64,000 nucleotides of DNA from CAIWHR01 sp963773195. GTDB lineage: Bacteria; Pseudomonadota; Gammaproteobacteria; Burkholderiales; Casimicrobiaceae. Under the pieces are notes generated by a model. That model saw only the letters and a list, made by a program, of their open reading frames with translations. It was not told the origin of the DNA and did no database searches. Position numbers and translations under genes: made by a program. The stretch spans positions 1-64,000 of the forward strand of contig CAVZAE010000008.1 of assembly GCA_963773195.1 (NCBI GenBank). Direction: 5' to 3'. Every line of letters starts with the position of its first letter. Position 1 is the stretch's first letter. This document shows positions 18,593 through 26,717 of this stretch, one piece after another.

Positions 18593-19585
18593 ATGCTGCG
18601 ACGCAACTGTGCATTAGCGCCCTTCGCGTTCGCCCTATTCGTGCTTGCCGCCTCGGAGGCTACGGCCGGCCAGCGCACGTTCGTCTCTGGGACTGGTGTC
18701 GATATTGGGACCTGCCCGCCCACCGCGCCCTGTCGGACCTTCGGCTACGCAATCATGCACACGAACTTGGGTGGCGAGGTCATCGTCTTGGACTCTGCCG
18801 GCTACGGCACCGTGACCGTCACACAATCGGTATCGATCGTCGCTCCGGCGGGCATCTATGCTGGGATCAGCGTGTTTGCTGGGAATGATGGAGTTACCGT
18901 CTCAGCCGGTCCAGCCGACAAGGTCGTGCTTCGGGGCCTTGTCATCAACGGGCAAGGGGGACAAATCGGCATCAATTTCGCGAGCGGCCAAATTCTGCAC
19001 ATCCACGACTGCATCATTTCCAATATGCTCAATAACGGCATTCAGCTCCAGTCCGCGAATTCGACAGCTCTGGTTACCGGAACATTGGTTCGCGAGAGCG
19101 GGCAGTCAGGAATCTACCTTCAGGGTGCACAGATCGCCGTGCTCGATGGCGTGCGCGCCGAGGGAAATCGCTATGGCATTTATGCACGCTCCGGGCCATC
19201 GGTCACCATTCGCAATTCAATTGCTCTAGGCAGTTACGGGGGCCCCGGTTTTACTATCGAAGGTCTAAGCGGGACCTCGGCGATGACCGTGACGAACTCC
19301 GTTTCGTCAAATAATTTTGACGCCGGAATCGCGGCCGTTGTGGCGGGGGGTGGTGCGGCCAGACTTGCCGTCGAGCATTCGGTGATGCAAGACAGCCTCA
19401 CGGGGATCAGATTGTCCGGCTACCCATTGACTGCAGTCATCACGAGCAACGTCATCACGCGCAACTCTACTGGGATCGACAACGGCCCCACCACGCAAGT
19501 CTTCACGCGAAGCGACAACACCGTTTTCGACAATTTTGTGAGCGATTTCACTGGACCACCGATGACACCGCTATCTGCGTTATGA
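18593..19585 (+). CDS. Secreted right-handed parallel beta-helix protein
   Basis: 330 residues from the ATG at 18593, chosen for the AGGGAGG box just upstream. A signal peptide ends at SEATAG. The rest consists of PbH1-type coils (VVLRGLVINGQGG, ILHIHDCIISNMLNNGIQL, TGTLVRESGQSGIYLQG and later turns), as in pectate-lyase-like proteins. I see no clear catalytic cluster, so binding or structural roles are as likely as lyase activity. Its stop overlaps the start of the next small frame (ATGA), suggesting translational coupling. Confidence 0.75.
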   Translation: MLRRNCALAPFAFALFVLAASEATAGQRTFVSGTGVDIGTCPPTAPCRTFGYAIMHTNLGGEVIVLDSAGYGTVTVTQSVSIVAPAGIYAGISVFAGNDGVTVSAGPADKVVLRGLVINGQGGQIGINFASGQILHIHDCIISNMLNNGIQLQSANSTALVTGTLVRESGQSGIYLQGAQIAVLDGVRAEGNRYGIYARSGPSVTIRNSIALGSYGGPGFTIEGLSGTSAMTVTNSVSSNNFDAGIAAVVAGGGAARLAVEHSVMQDSLTGIRLSGYPLTAVITSNVITRNSTGIDNGPTTQVFTRSDNTVFDNFVSDFTGPPMTPLSAL

Positions 19586-19749
19586 CCGGAGGCACGACCG
19601 GCGTGGCGCTCGCGGCCATTCAGGAGCTGAATGCCAAGCTCGAACATGTGCTACAAACAGGAGACATCGAAATCAGCGTGTTGAAGCGTGAACTCGCCGA
19701 GCTGCGCCATGCCGTCATGGAACTCATGGCGCACGCGTCGGCGGCGTAG
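19582..19749 (+). CDS. Small coiled-coil protein, tail-fibre-tip-like
   Basis: 55 residues beginning MTGGTTGVALAAIQELNAKL, overlapping the beta-helix stop by ATGA. A heptad-like run of L, I, V and charged residues follows to the C-terminus. It resembles the C-terminal coiled coil that follows beta-helices in tail-fibre or S74-type proteins, so the two may be parts of one trimeric stalk or the product of a split gene. Too short for a sure family call. Confidence 0.45.
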   Translation: MTGGTTGVALAAIQELNAKLEHVLQTGDIEISVLKRELAELRHAVMELMAHASAA

Positions 19750-20380
19750 CGGATCGCGCAGGTGCCTTGGCGCTGGCCTGGTCTACACGTCAGGACGTCC
19801 CCGAGCGCACGATCGCGGTACCTGGCTGCATCAGCTCCACCTCAGTGAGGGGCCCAGTCGGTCCGCAGATGTTCACGTCGAAGGCATTCGCGATCGACGA
19901 CATTATTCGGTTTCCCGGCCAAACACGCGGTGAAGGTGATCGGGTCCCACTTGGGCACCGTAGCCTTGCGGCGCACACACAAGGAAGCTGACCTTGTCGC
20001 CTGGTCGCGGTCACTCATCACCTGATCGATTTCAATCTCGGCTCTGTTGTAGGTGAGCGGGCGGCTGAATCCGCGTTCCCAGACCTCGGCGGGTTTCGGC
20101 TCCCGCCCAGGGTCCGGGCGGCGCGGTAGTCCATGGCGGAGCGGCACGACATCCGACGCGGCGTTGGGGTCGAAGTGCCCAAGTGGCTGAAGCCACCAGC
20201 GTCAGACTGCCCGCACCAGCCAGCTTTGCGCGTAGTCGCGGTCGTTAATACGCTCAAAGCCCGAAAGCGCGTACGCCAACGGGCACAGCGCGACTCTTAG
20301 CTGTCAATTTACCGGCTGGTTCCGCGGGCTCCGCGTGACGACATTCTGAACGGTCCCGGCAAAATCTGACTGCCGCTTCG
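19750..20380. other. Gap of about 630 bases with gene debris
   Basis: No intact gene. On the minus strand, two overlapping frames (19842-20147 and 19790-20014) carry protein-like stretches such as RPLTYNRAEIEIDQVMSDRD and VPKWDPITFTACLAGKPNNV that do not join without frameshifts. I cannot name the family; probably a decayed gene. Confidence 0.35.
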
Positions 20381-20987
20381 CTATCCTCGGATCACTATGT
20401 CGAACACGGCCAACATTGGATCAGCCTCCGAGCCTCCCGCCGGCCGCCGCAACTTCACAATCAAGGCTTCAGGCCGGAGTACGCTTTGGAGAAACCGATC
20501 CTTCTCGTTGTAGGGGTCGCCCTCGAAATACATTTGGGTGACCAGTCGGTCATGGGTACCTGACAAGTCGAAGTGAATGTGCGCGGGACGAATAGTATTA
20601 GGCCCCGCCGGATACGCCCCCCGGCTTGATTGTCGCGAAATGATAGCTGCCATCTGCGCCAGTCGTGAGGACCGTGCATCCCAGAAAATTGGGATCGAGC
20701 GGCGCGGGATTTGTATCGTCAGGGTGCGCGTAACGTCCGGCCGCGTTCGCCTGCCATATTTCCATCCGCACGCCTGGAACGGGCGCTCCCGCGGTCGTTA
20801 GCACGCGCCCAGAAACACTTAGCAGTTGCCCGTTGGCGCGTCCGTTGCCTCCTGGCACGTGGGTAAGGTCTTCCACACCCTCGACCTCTTGCCTATTGGT
20901 AATTGGATAGAACGGGCCCAAGATCTGATCCGGGGTTCGCCGTCCGCCGCGACGGGGCGCCGTGGCGGCCTGTCCGGTCGATGGCCG
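20381..20987 (-). pseudogene. Intradiol ring-cleavage dioxygenase, frameshifted
   Basis: The upstream frame reads TPDQILGPFYPITN and then GVRMEIWQANAAGRYAHPDD, the substrate and first metal region. It breaks in a run of six C (20617-20622 on the plus strand). After removing one base it continues PAGPNTIRPAHIHFDLSG, with the iron-ligand His pair, and FEGDPYNEKD to the stop. The fold is that of catechol/protocatechuate/hydroxyquinol dioxygenases. No ATG or GTG is available after an in-frame TAG at 20988, so the 5' end also looks damaged. It follows acdS on the same strand, 12 bases after its stop. Confidence 0.7.
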
Positions 20988-20999
20988 CTACAACCCCAA

Positions 21000-22016
21000 T
21001 CAACCGTTGCGGAATAGGAAACTGTACGCGTTGAGCGCGGGCACGCCGCCCAGGTGGGCGTAGAGCACGCGGGAACCGGCGGGGAACTCACCCTGGCGCA
21101 CCATCTCGATCATGCCGTGTGCCGACTTGCCTTCGTACACTGGGTCCGTGAGCATCCCTTCCTGGCGCGCGCAAAGACGAATCGCTTCCAAGGTGCCGGC
21201 ATTGGGCAGGCCGTACTCCGGGCCCCCGAAGCGCGTGTCAAGAACCACGTCCTTGTCGGTGATCGCGCGGCCCAACTCGACAACCTTGGCGGTGTTCTGT
21301 GCGATGCGCAGAATCTGCGCCTTGGTCTGTGCCGGCTTGGCGGATGCGTCAATACCAACAACGCGATCGGCTCGGCCGTCGGCGGCGAAACCGACGATCA
21401 TGCCAGCCTGCGTGCTGCCAGTGACCGAGCACACCACGATGTAGTCGAACTTGAAGCCAAGTTCGGCTTCCTGCACGCGAACTTCCTCGGCAAAGCCGAC
21501 GAAACCAAGGCCACCCAGTGGGTGCTCCGAACAGCCAGCAGGAATCGGGAACGGCTTGCCGCCCGCCCGACGAACGTCTTCCATAGCTCGCTCCCAGCTT
21601 GGGCGAATGCCGATATCGAAGCCCGCGGCGTCCAAGCGCACGTCGGCACCCATAATGCGCGACATCTCAATATTGCCAACGCGGTCGTAAACCGCGTCGG
21701 AGTAGTTGACCCAATTCTCCTGCACCAGCACGCATTTCATCCCCAGATGCGCGGCCACAGCGGCCACCTGACGCGTGTGGTTCGACTGGATCCCGCCGAT
21801 GGACACCAGCGTGTCGCAGCCCTGGGCCAGCGCCTCGGGTATCACGTACTCAAGCTTGCGGATCTTGTTGCCGCCGAAGGCAAGACCGCTGTTGCAGTCC
21901 TCGCGCTTAGCATACAGCTCGACTTTGCCACCAAGGTGCGCGGTCAGGCGCTTCAAGGGCTGAATCGGCGCTGGGCCGAAAGTCAAGGAATACCGGGCGA
22001 AACGGTTCAGGTTCAT
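21000..22016 (-). CDS. acdS: 1-aminocyclopropane-1-carboxylate deaminase
   Basis: 338 residues from the ATG at 22016 (MNLNRFARYSLTFGPAPIQP), exactly the family length; an upstream in-frame extension was discarded. The PLP lysine lies in FGGNKIRKLEY, and SIGGIQSNHTRQVAAVAAHL is the phosphate and substrate region. The residues that separate ACC deaminase from D-cysteine desulfhydrase, Glu in DPVYEGKS and Leu in YAHLGGVPAL, are both in place. The enzyme converts the ethylene precursor ACC to 2-oxobutyrate and ammonia, a trait of plant-associated bacteria. No acdR-type regulator is adjacent. Confidence 0.93.
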   Translation of the reverse strand: MNLNRFARYSLTFGPAPIQPLKRLTAHLGGKVELYAKREDCNSGLAFGGNKIRKLEYVIPEALAQGCDTLVSIGGIQSNHTRQVAAVAAHLGMKCVLVQENWVNYSDAVYDRVGNIEMSRIMGADVRLDAAGFDIGIRPSWERAMEDVRRAGGKPFPIPAGCSEHPLGGLGFVGFAEEVRVQEAELGFKFDYIVVCSVTGSTQAGMIVGFAADGRADRVVGIDASAKPAQTKAQILRIAQNTAKVVELGRAITDKDVVLDTRFGGPEYGLPNAGTLEAIRLCARQEGMLTDPVYEGKSAHGMIEMVRQGEFPAGSRVLYAHLGGVPALNAYSFLFRNG

Positions 22017-22050
22017 GGATCTTCTCGCTATCTGCTCAGATGCTTCGTGA

Positions 22051-22778
22051 TCATCTTCCGACGTTGCGCACACACTCGAGGAGTTGCTGAACGTATAGGT
22101 CTTCGATCTCTAGAGCCCTAAGTTGCCCAGCCAATTGCTCAAGATATTCGCGATTCGTGCCCATGACGCCCGAACCTCTTGCAATGAGATCCGCAGTCTC
22201 GTCGAGCGGCAGTTCTTCGGCGTAGCTGGAGTGCGCGATATTTGCTGTAAAGGCAAGTGCGGTGATTGTTCCTTGGGGAGTGCTCATTGGGAGCAGCAGT
22301 GGTCTGTATCCGCCCAGGAGCATCTCTCGCCTCCAAAGGACCGTGGATTCATACTCCACCGAGTCGGCGCCGATACGAAAAGCGAGTCCTCGGCAGGAAC
22401 CAGGATGAGGTTGTAGCGAGAGCATTAAAGCGGGCCGCTCCGCCGAGCCTCGACCAATGGTTATCTTGTTGGTGAAGCGGCGTTGATACCCATCGACGTC
22501 CGCTAGTCTGACTTCTTCGAAGAGCAAGCCAGGATCCCACATCAGCGACCCATAGGCATACACCCAAAGGTCCGCGCTAGTGTCTCGGTCTCCGAGAGCA
22601 GCGCGGCGGGTCTCTTCGAGTCTCTCATCCGAGCGCCGCCAGTTGGGGGGAGGCCCGCCCTGCGGGCACGTTCGTCCCACGAGGTAAGAACTTCCCGCGT
22701 CGCACGGTACTCGGACTTCTCCGGAGGCGTAAGCCTGTCCCGAAGGTCCGGAAGATGTGCGAACGGGTCCGTTTTCAA
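22051..22778 (-). pseudogene. Second ChaC-like gamma-glutamylcyclotransferase, frameshifted
   Basis: A TTG start at 22778 with AGGAG upstream gives KTDPFAHLPDLRDRLTPPEK, paralogous to the gene at 14344-15087. The frame breaks at a run of six G (22645-22650). With one base added it continues NWRRSDERLEE, then YAYGSLMWDPG and EYESTVLWRREM with the expected catalytic Glu, to the stop at 22051. It keeps the canonical YGSLMW motif that its intact paralogue has changed to YASLMW. acdS starts 34 bases downstream on the same strand. An attC-like site lies just upstream. Confidence 0.75.
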
Positions 22779-22812
22779 GGGCCGCTCCTAGGATGAAGCG
22801 AAATCCACATGG

Positions 22813-22895
22813 GCCCTAACGAACGAAGGTAACCGGCCGCCAGGCGGGGCCGAAGGCCTGCCGGTGGCGGTCCGCGTTGACCGAGAGGTTAGAGC
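22813..22895. repeat. attC-like recombination site 3
   Basis: The outer boxes GCCCTAAC (22813-22820) and GTTAGAGC (22888-22895) are complementary at seven of eight positions. Inner boxes GAAGGTAACCGG and CCGCGTTGACC pair with extra unpaired bases. The 83-base span and the spacing match site 1. It precedes the frameshifted ChaC gene. Confidence 0.5.
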
Positions 22896-23036
22896 GCATG
22901 GGAGGGGGCACGCAGAGACTCCGGCGCGTGAACCAGCGTAGTTAGCTGCGGGGCGATGAAATCGGGAGGCACCTGCAACGGTGGGCGACTGGCCGGCATC
23001 CGGCTATCGTAGCTCGAACACCCCACGAGTCGTTAG

Positions 23037-23210
23037 CTAACCGGCGCGCGGCTGACCATCACGCATCGCAAATATGAAGGCCTGGAATTCCGCCGGAGGC
23101 AGCGGCGATACGCCGATTGCGATGCACTCAAGCACGTACTCGGGGCGCCATTGCATCCGCCCGGATCGAAGTCGAGAATACCCGTCTCGCGACCGCCATG
23201 CGGTCGCAGT
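23037..23210 (-). pseudogene. Possible 3' remnant of an unknown gene
   Basis: The C-terminal part of a minus-strand frame (QWRPEYVLECIAIGVSPLPP, then AEFQAFIFAMRDGQ) looks protein-like, while its upstream part overlaps the start of the next gene and does not. Its stop lies in GTTAGCTAACCGGCGC, a sequence shared with the attC-like sites. Probably the remains of a cassette gene. The rest of 22896-23274 holds nothing else I can support. Confidence 0.25.
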
Positions 23211-23274
23211 CGGCAGTGTGCATCGCAAGAGCGTCGTTGCCCATGCGCCGGGTCTGAACCCTACGGAGGAATCA

Positions 23275-24519
23275 TGTCGAAGCCTCATTGGCCTCATTTG
23301 CGATCGCATCGCTCCCTGATCCCGGCTGCGCTGTCGTTGATAGTGCATTCCGGCCTGGAGCCAGGATCTGCCGGACGGCAAGGGCAAGGAGCTCGTCGCG
23401 GCGCAATGCAACAGTTGCCACACCCTCGCCAGCCGCGTCGGCGCCGGCTACACGCCCGAAGGTTGGGCAACCGTGATGCGAATGATGGTCAACCAGGGCG
23501 TAAACATTCCGGCCGACCAGCTCCCGACATTTACGGAGTACTTGAGCAAGAACTTTCCGGAAAAGGGCAAGCCCGCCGCTGTGGTGGTGGAAGGGCCAAT
23601 GAAGGTTTCGGTGCAGGCGTGGACGGTGCCCACGCCGGGGTCGCGGCCACACGATCCGTTGGCGGCTCGGGACGGCTCGCTCTGGTACACCGGCCAGATG
23701 GCCAACGTGCTCGGCAGGCTGGATCCGAAGACCGGCCAGTTCAAGGAATATCCGCTCAAGACGCCGCACTCCGGGCCGCACGGACTCACCGAGGACAAGG
23801 ACGGCAACATCTGGTACACGGGGAACACCGGAGCGCTGGTCGGCAGGCTCGATCCGAAAACGGGCGCGGTCACCGAATATCCGATGCCCGATCCGGAGGC
23901 CAAGGACCCGCACACGCTGATTTTCGATTCCAGCGGCATCCTGTGGTTCACGGTGCAGAACGCCAACCGGATCGGGCGGCTCGACCCGAAGAGCGGCGAG
24001 ATCAAGCTGCTTACGCCGCCCACCGCGAAATCGCGGCCGTACGGCATGGCAGTGAACTCGAAAGGCACCGTATTCTTCGTCGAGTTCGGCACCAACCAGG
24101 TCGGCAGCGTCGATCCGAAGACGCTGCAGATTCGCGAGTATCCGTTGCCCGATCCCGCCGCTCGGCCGCGTCGCGTCGCGATCACCAGCGACGACGTTGT
24201 GTGGTACGCGGATTTCTCGCGCGGCTACCTGGGGCGCCTCGATCCCGCGACCGGCAAGGTCACCGAATGGCCGTCGCCGAGCGGCCCCAAGTCCGAGCCT
24301 TACGGCATCTCGGCAATCAACGACGTCATCTGGTACAGCGAGTCCGGTTCGACGCCGAATACCGTCGTGCGCTTCGATCCCAAGACCGCGAAGTTCCAGA
24401 GCTGGGCGCTTCCCGGCGGCGGCAACATCGTGCGCAATACGTCGGTCACAAAGGACGGCAACTTCGTGCTGGCGAACAGTCTGGTCAACTCCGTGACGCT
24501 GGTCACGATCCCGAAGTGA
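23275..24519 (+). pseudogene. Cytochrome c fused to streptogramin-lyase-like propeller, frameshifted
   Basis: The start at 23275 with GGAGGAATC gives a short basic N-terminus and a hydrophobic run (LIPAALSLIV). One extra base at about 23353 breaks the frame. It resumes SQDLPDGKGKELVAAQ, then the haem site CNSCH, then a six- to seven-bladed propeller of repeats like LWYTGQMANVLGRLDPKTG, the Vgb (virginiamycin B lyase) type. Total about 414 residues if repaired. Vgb opens streptogramin rings; the fused haem domain suggests instead an exported oxidoreductase or sensor. The hydrolase gene follows two bases after its stop. Confidence 0.7.
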
Positions 24520-24520
24520 C

Positions 24521-25585
24521 ATGACTACTGACGACCCGGCTGGCGCTGGCGGATCGCGCCGCGACTTCCTCGGGGCGGCTGCGCTCGTGCTTGCGGCGAG
24601 CGCGTTGCCGCACGAGGAGGCGCGGGCGCAACCGCAAGGCCAGACGGGCGGGCTCGCCCCGGTGTCAGGGACCGAGCATTGGACAGCCAAGCGCGCCGGA
24701 ACGGACAACGTCAAGCTCTTCCTGTGGCGCAAGCGGTTGCAAGACCCCGCAGCGGCGAGCGGACCAGTGCGTAGCGGCACCATCCTGTTCGTGCACGGTT
24801 CCTCGGTATCCGCAACGCCGGTGTTCGACCTGCAGATCCCCGGCAAGCCCGAGGCGTCGACAATGGACGCGTTCGCACGGCTCGGTTACGACACCTGGTG
24901 CGTCGACTGCGAAGGCTACGGCCGCTCCGACAAATCGAGGCCGGTGAATGCGGACGTGTCCTGCGGTGCGGACGATCTGGTCGCGGCGTCCGAATACATC
25001 CTGCAGCAGAACGGTGGCGAGCGGCTGCTCCTGTATGGCGCTTCCTCCGGGGCATTGCGCGCAGGATTGTTCGCGCAGCGACATCCCGAGCGCGTACGGC
25101 GCCTGGCACTCGACGCGCTGGTCTGGACGGGGGAGGGGAGCCCGACGCTGGCGGAGCGCAAGAAGCGGCTCGCCGAGTACCGTGCGAGCAACCGCCGGCC
25201 GATCGACCGCGCATTCGTGCAGAGCATCTTCACGCGCGATCATCCCGGGACCAGCGACCTGACGGTCGTCGACGCGTTTGCCGACGCGGTGCTGGCGCTC
25301 GACACCTCGGTGCCCACCGGGACGTACATCGACATGTCGGCCAACCTGCCGGTCGTCGATCCGGAGAAGATCACCGCACCCACGCTGATCATGCGCGGGC
25401 AATGGGACGGGATCGCGTCGTACCAGGATCTCGCCAACTTCTTCGCGAAGCTTCCAAATCCCGACAAGCAGTTCGCAGTGATGCCCGGCATCGCTCACAC
25501 GAGCACGCGCTCGAAGAACTGGGCACTCGTGTATCACTTGCTCGATGGCTGGTTCAGCCAGCCCGCGCCGGTGTATGTTGGCTGA
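24521..25585 (+). CDS. Tat-exported alpha/beta hydrolase
   Basis: 354 residues. A twin-arginine signal SRRDFLGAAALVLAAS is at the N-terminus. The fold elements are FVHGSSVSA (oxyanion strand), the nucleophile elbow GASSG (Ser near residue 187), the acid in RGQWDGI and the base His in GIAHTSTRSKNW. The substrate is unknown. The start lies two bases after the stop of the cytochrome/propeller gene, so the two are likely translated together and both exported. Confidence 0.8.
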   Translation: MTTDDPAGAGGSRRDFLGAAALVLAASALPHEEARAQPQGQTGGLAPVSGTEHWTAKRAGTDNVKLFLWRKRLQDPAAASGPVRSGTILFVHGSSVSATPVFDLQIPGKPEASTMDAFARLGYDTWCVDCEGYGRSDKSRPVNADVSCGADDLVAASEYILQQNGGERLLLYGASSGALRAGLFAQRHPERVRRLALDALVWTGEGSPTLAERKKRLAEYRASNRRPIDRAFVQSIFTRDHPGTSDLTVVDAFADAVLALDTSVPTGTYIDMSANLPVVDPEKITAPTLIMRGQWDGIASYQDLANFFAKLPNPDKQFAVMPGIAHTSTRSKNWALVYHLLDGWFSQPAPVYVG

Positions 25586-25765
25586 GACCCTGGAAGCGAG
25601 ACCGCATTCGCGCGGTTTACGCATCCGACCGCGCTATTGCCGCGGTGAAATCTGGATCAGTCCCGCGAGTTGTTCTTTGGTGATAGGCGCAGCCGTGTCC
25701 GAAGGGCACCGGCGTCCAGGACTGCGAATGTCCGCTCAATGGAAATTTGGGCCGCGACACTGACC

Positions 25766-25814
25766 GACCGGTTGTGGCCGATAGCAGTCCTTCCTCAGCG
25801 ACCGCTTGCGACCC
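25766..25814 (+). repeat. Dispersed palindromic element, copy 8 (diverged)
   Basis: GACCGGTTGTGGCCGATAGC, then AGTCCTTCCTCAGCGACCGC and TTGCGACCC. The left arm is intact, the right arm degenerate; AAAGCGG follows as in other copies. It is the last copy before the tRNA, and none was seen beyond it. Confidence 0.65.
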
Positions 25815-25861
25815 AAAGCGGAATTTCAGCGCGACGGGTTTCCCGACTCAAAGCAGACGTC

Positions 25862-25939
25862 GCCTAACGTTCGATATGAGTGGCGGCCGCAGGCAAGCGA
25901 AGCTTGCCGGAGGATGTCCGCTGGATGGATGGGTTACGC
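25862..25939. repeat. attC-like recombination site 4
   Basis: The outer boxes GCCTAAC (25862-25868) and GTTACGC (25933-25939) are complementary with one mismatch. The centre has a perfect hairpin GGCAAGC-GAA-GCTTGCC. The small membrane protein gene reads through this site, which supplies its last 25 or so residues. Confidence 0.5.
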
Positions 25940-26106
25940 GACATGGGCGCGAGGCGAACCGCTTCCAGCCACACCATGAACGCGACGACCAAGGCGCCGA
26001 TGGCGTAGGGGTTGGCGAGCTGCTCCGTGAGCGCGTGGAACGCGGGCGTTCGCACGATCAACAGGACGACGACGAACACGACCAGCCAGATCGCTACTGT
26101 TTTCAT
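25864..26106 (-). CDS. Small inner-membrane protein with repeat-encoded tail
   Basis: 80 residues from the ATG at 26106, with GAGGTG five bases upstream. Two hydrophobic segments (VAIWLVVFVVVLLIV and PYAIGALVVAFMVWLE) suggest a two-pass membrane protein. The tail after MSRNPSIQRTSSGKLR is the translation of the attC-like site at 25862-25939 and so is not ancestral. Function unknown. It follows a gene remnant on the same strand by eight bases. Confidence 0.5.
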   Translation of the reverse strand: MKTVAIWLVVFVVVLLIVRTPAFHALTEQLANPYAIGALVVAFMVWLEAVRLAPMSRNPSIQRTSSGKLRLPAAATHIER

Positions 26107-26113
26107 GGTCACC

Positions 26114-26260
26114 TCAGTCCTGCCCGGCGAGCACGCGCCTGAGATTCGCGGCCGCCGTGCCGATGAGATAGTTCATGTGGTTCGCCGGGTCGGTGCTGTC
26201 CCGCGGGATGACGCGAGGATCGACGCCGGACGGGATCGGGTCGCTCGGTAGGGGCGATCC
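26114..26260 (-). pseudogene. 3' remnant of an unknown gene
   Basis: A frame with no start codon in range reads DPIPSGVDPRVIPRDSTDPA, then NHMNYLIGTAAANLRRVLAG, and stops at 26114. Codon use and composition look genuine, but similarity ends around 26260. It directly precedes the small membrane protein, so an original two-gene unit was probably cut by a deletion. From 26260 to 26590 I see no gene I can support. Confidence 0.35.
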
Positions 26261-26589
26261 AATGCACAGTCAAAAGGCTTAGATGAGCTACCCGTACATA
26301 GGCAAGCGAAAGTTGGAGTCGGTAAGCCGCCGTTCGGCATCGCAAAGCGAGGCTGCGCGGCCCTCCGCCGCACATGCTACGCAAACTACATTGATGAGTA
26401 CGAAGGCCGCTAGGCTTGCGGCGTCCGTCACCGGCTCAACGGGGACGAGTGGCGAACGCGCATCAACCGAGATGCGGCCCGCGCGACCGCCGAAAAATGA
26501 TTCGGGTAACAAACCGGGTAACAATGCCCGCCTTGTCGGGACCGTCTACATAAATACGCAATGTATTCAGTTGCTCGCGTAATTAGATC

Positions 26590-26683
26590 TGGCGGAGACG
26601 CAGGGATTCGAACCCTGGATACACCTTTTTGGGCGTATGCTCCCTTAGCAGGGGAGTGCCTTCGACCACTCGGCCACGTCTCC
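26590..26683 (-). tRNA. tRNA-Ser(GCU)
   Basis: On the minus strand the acceptor arms GGAGACG and CGTCTCC pair, with discriminator G and encoded CCA. The D arm begins TGGCCGAGTGGTCGAAGGC, the anticodon loop CTGCTAA (anticodon GCT) is on a CTCCC/GGGAG stem, there is a long variable arm as expected for class II tRNA, and the T arm is CAGGGTTCGAATCCCTG. The 3' end faces the accessory region, the orientation typical of a genomic-island target. Confidence 0.97.
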
Positions 26684-26717
26684 GTAGCCGCGATTGTACC
26701 GGGGAACCCTGGGCCGG

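Noticed and set aside
18593..19749. Prophage tail-fibre locus
   Set aside because: No other phage genes are near, and the beta-helix protein has a secretion signal.
1..26000. Insertion sequences as the source of gene scatter
   Set aside because: No transposase-like protein, terminal inverted repeats with target duplications, or DDE motif was found on either strand.
26288..26524. Minus-strand frame with one hydrophobic stretch (SLAAFVLINVVCVACAAEG) recalling a permease fragment
   Set aside because: Only one segment is suggestive, no ribosome site is present and both neighbours are remnants. Too weak to list as a gene.
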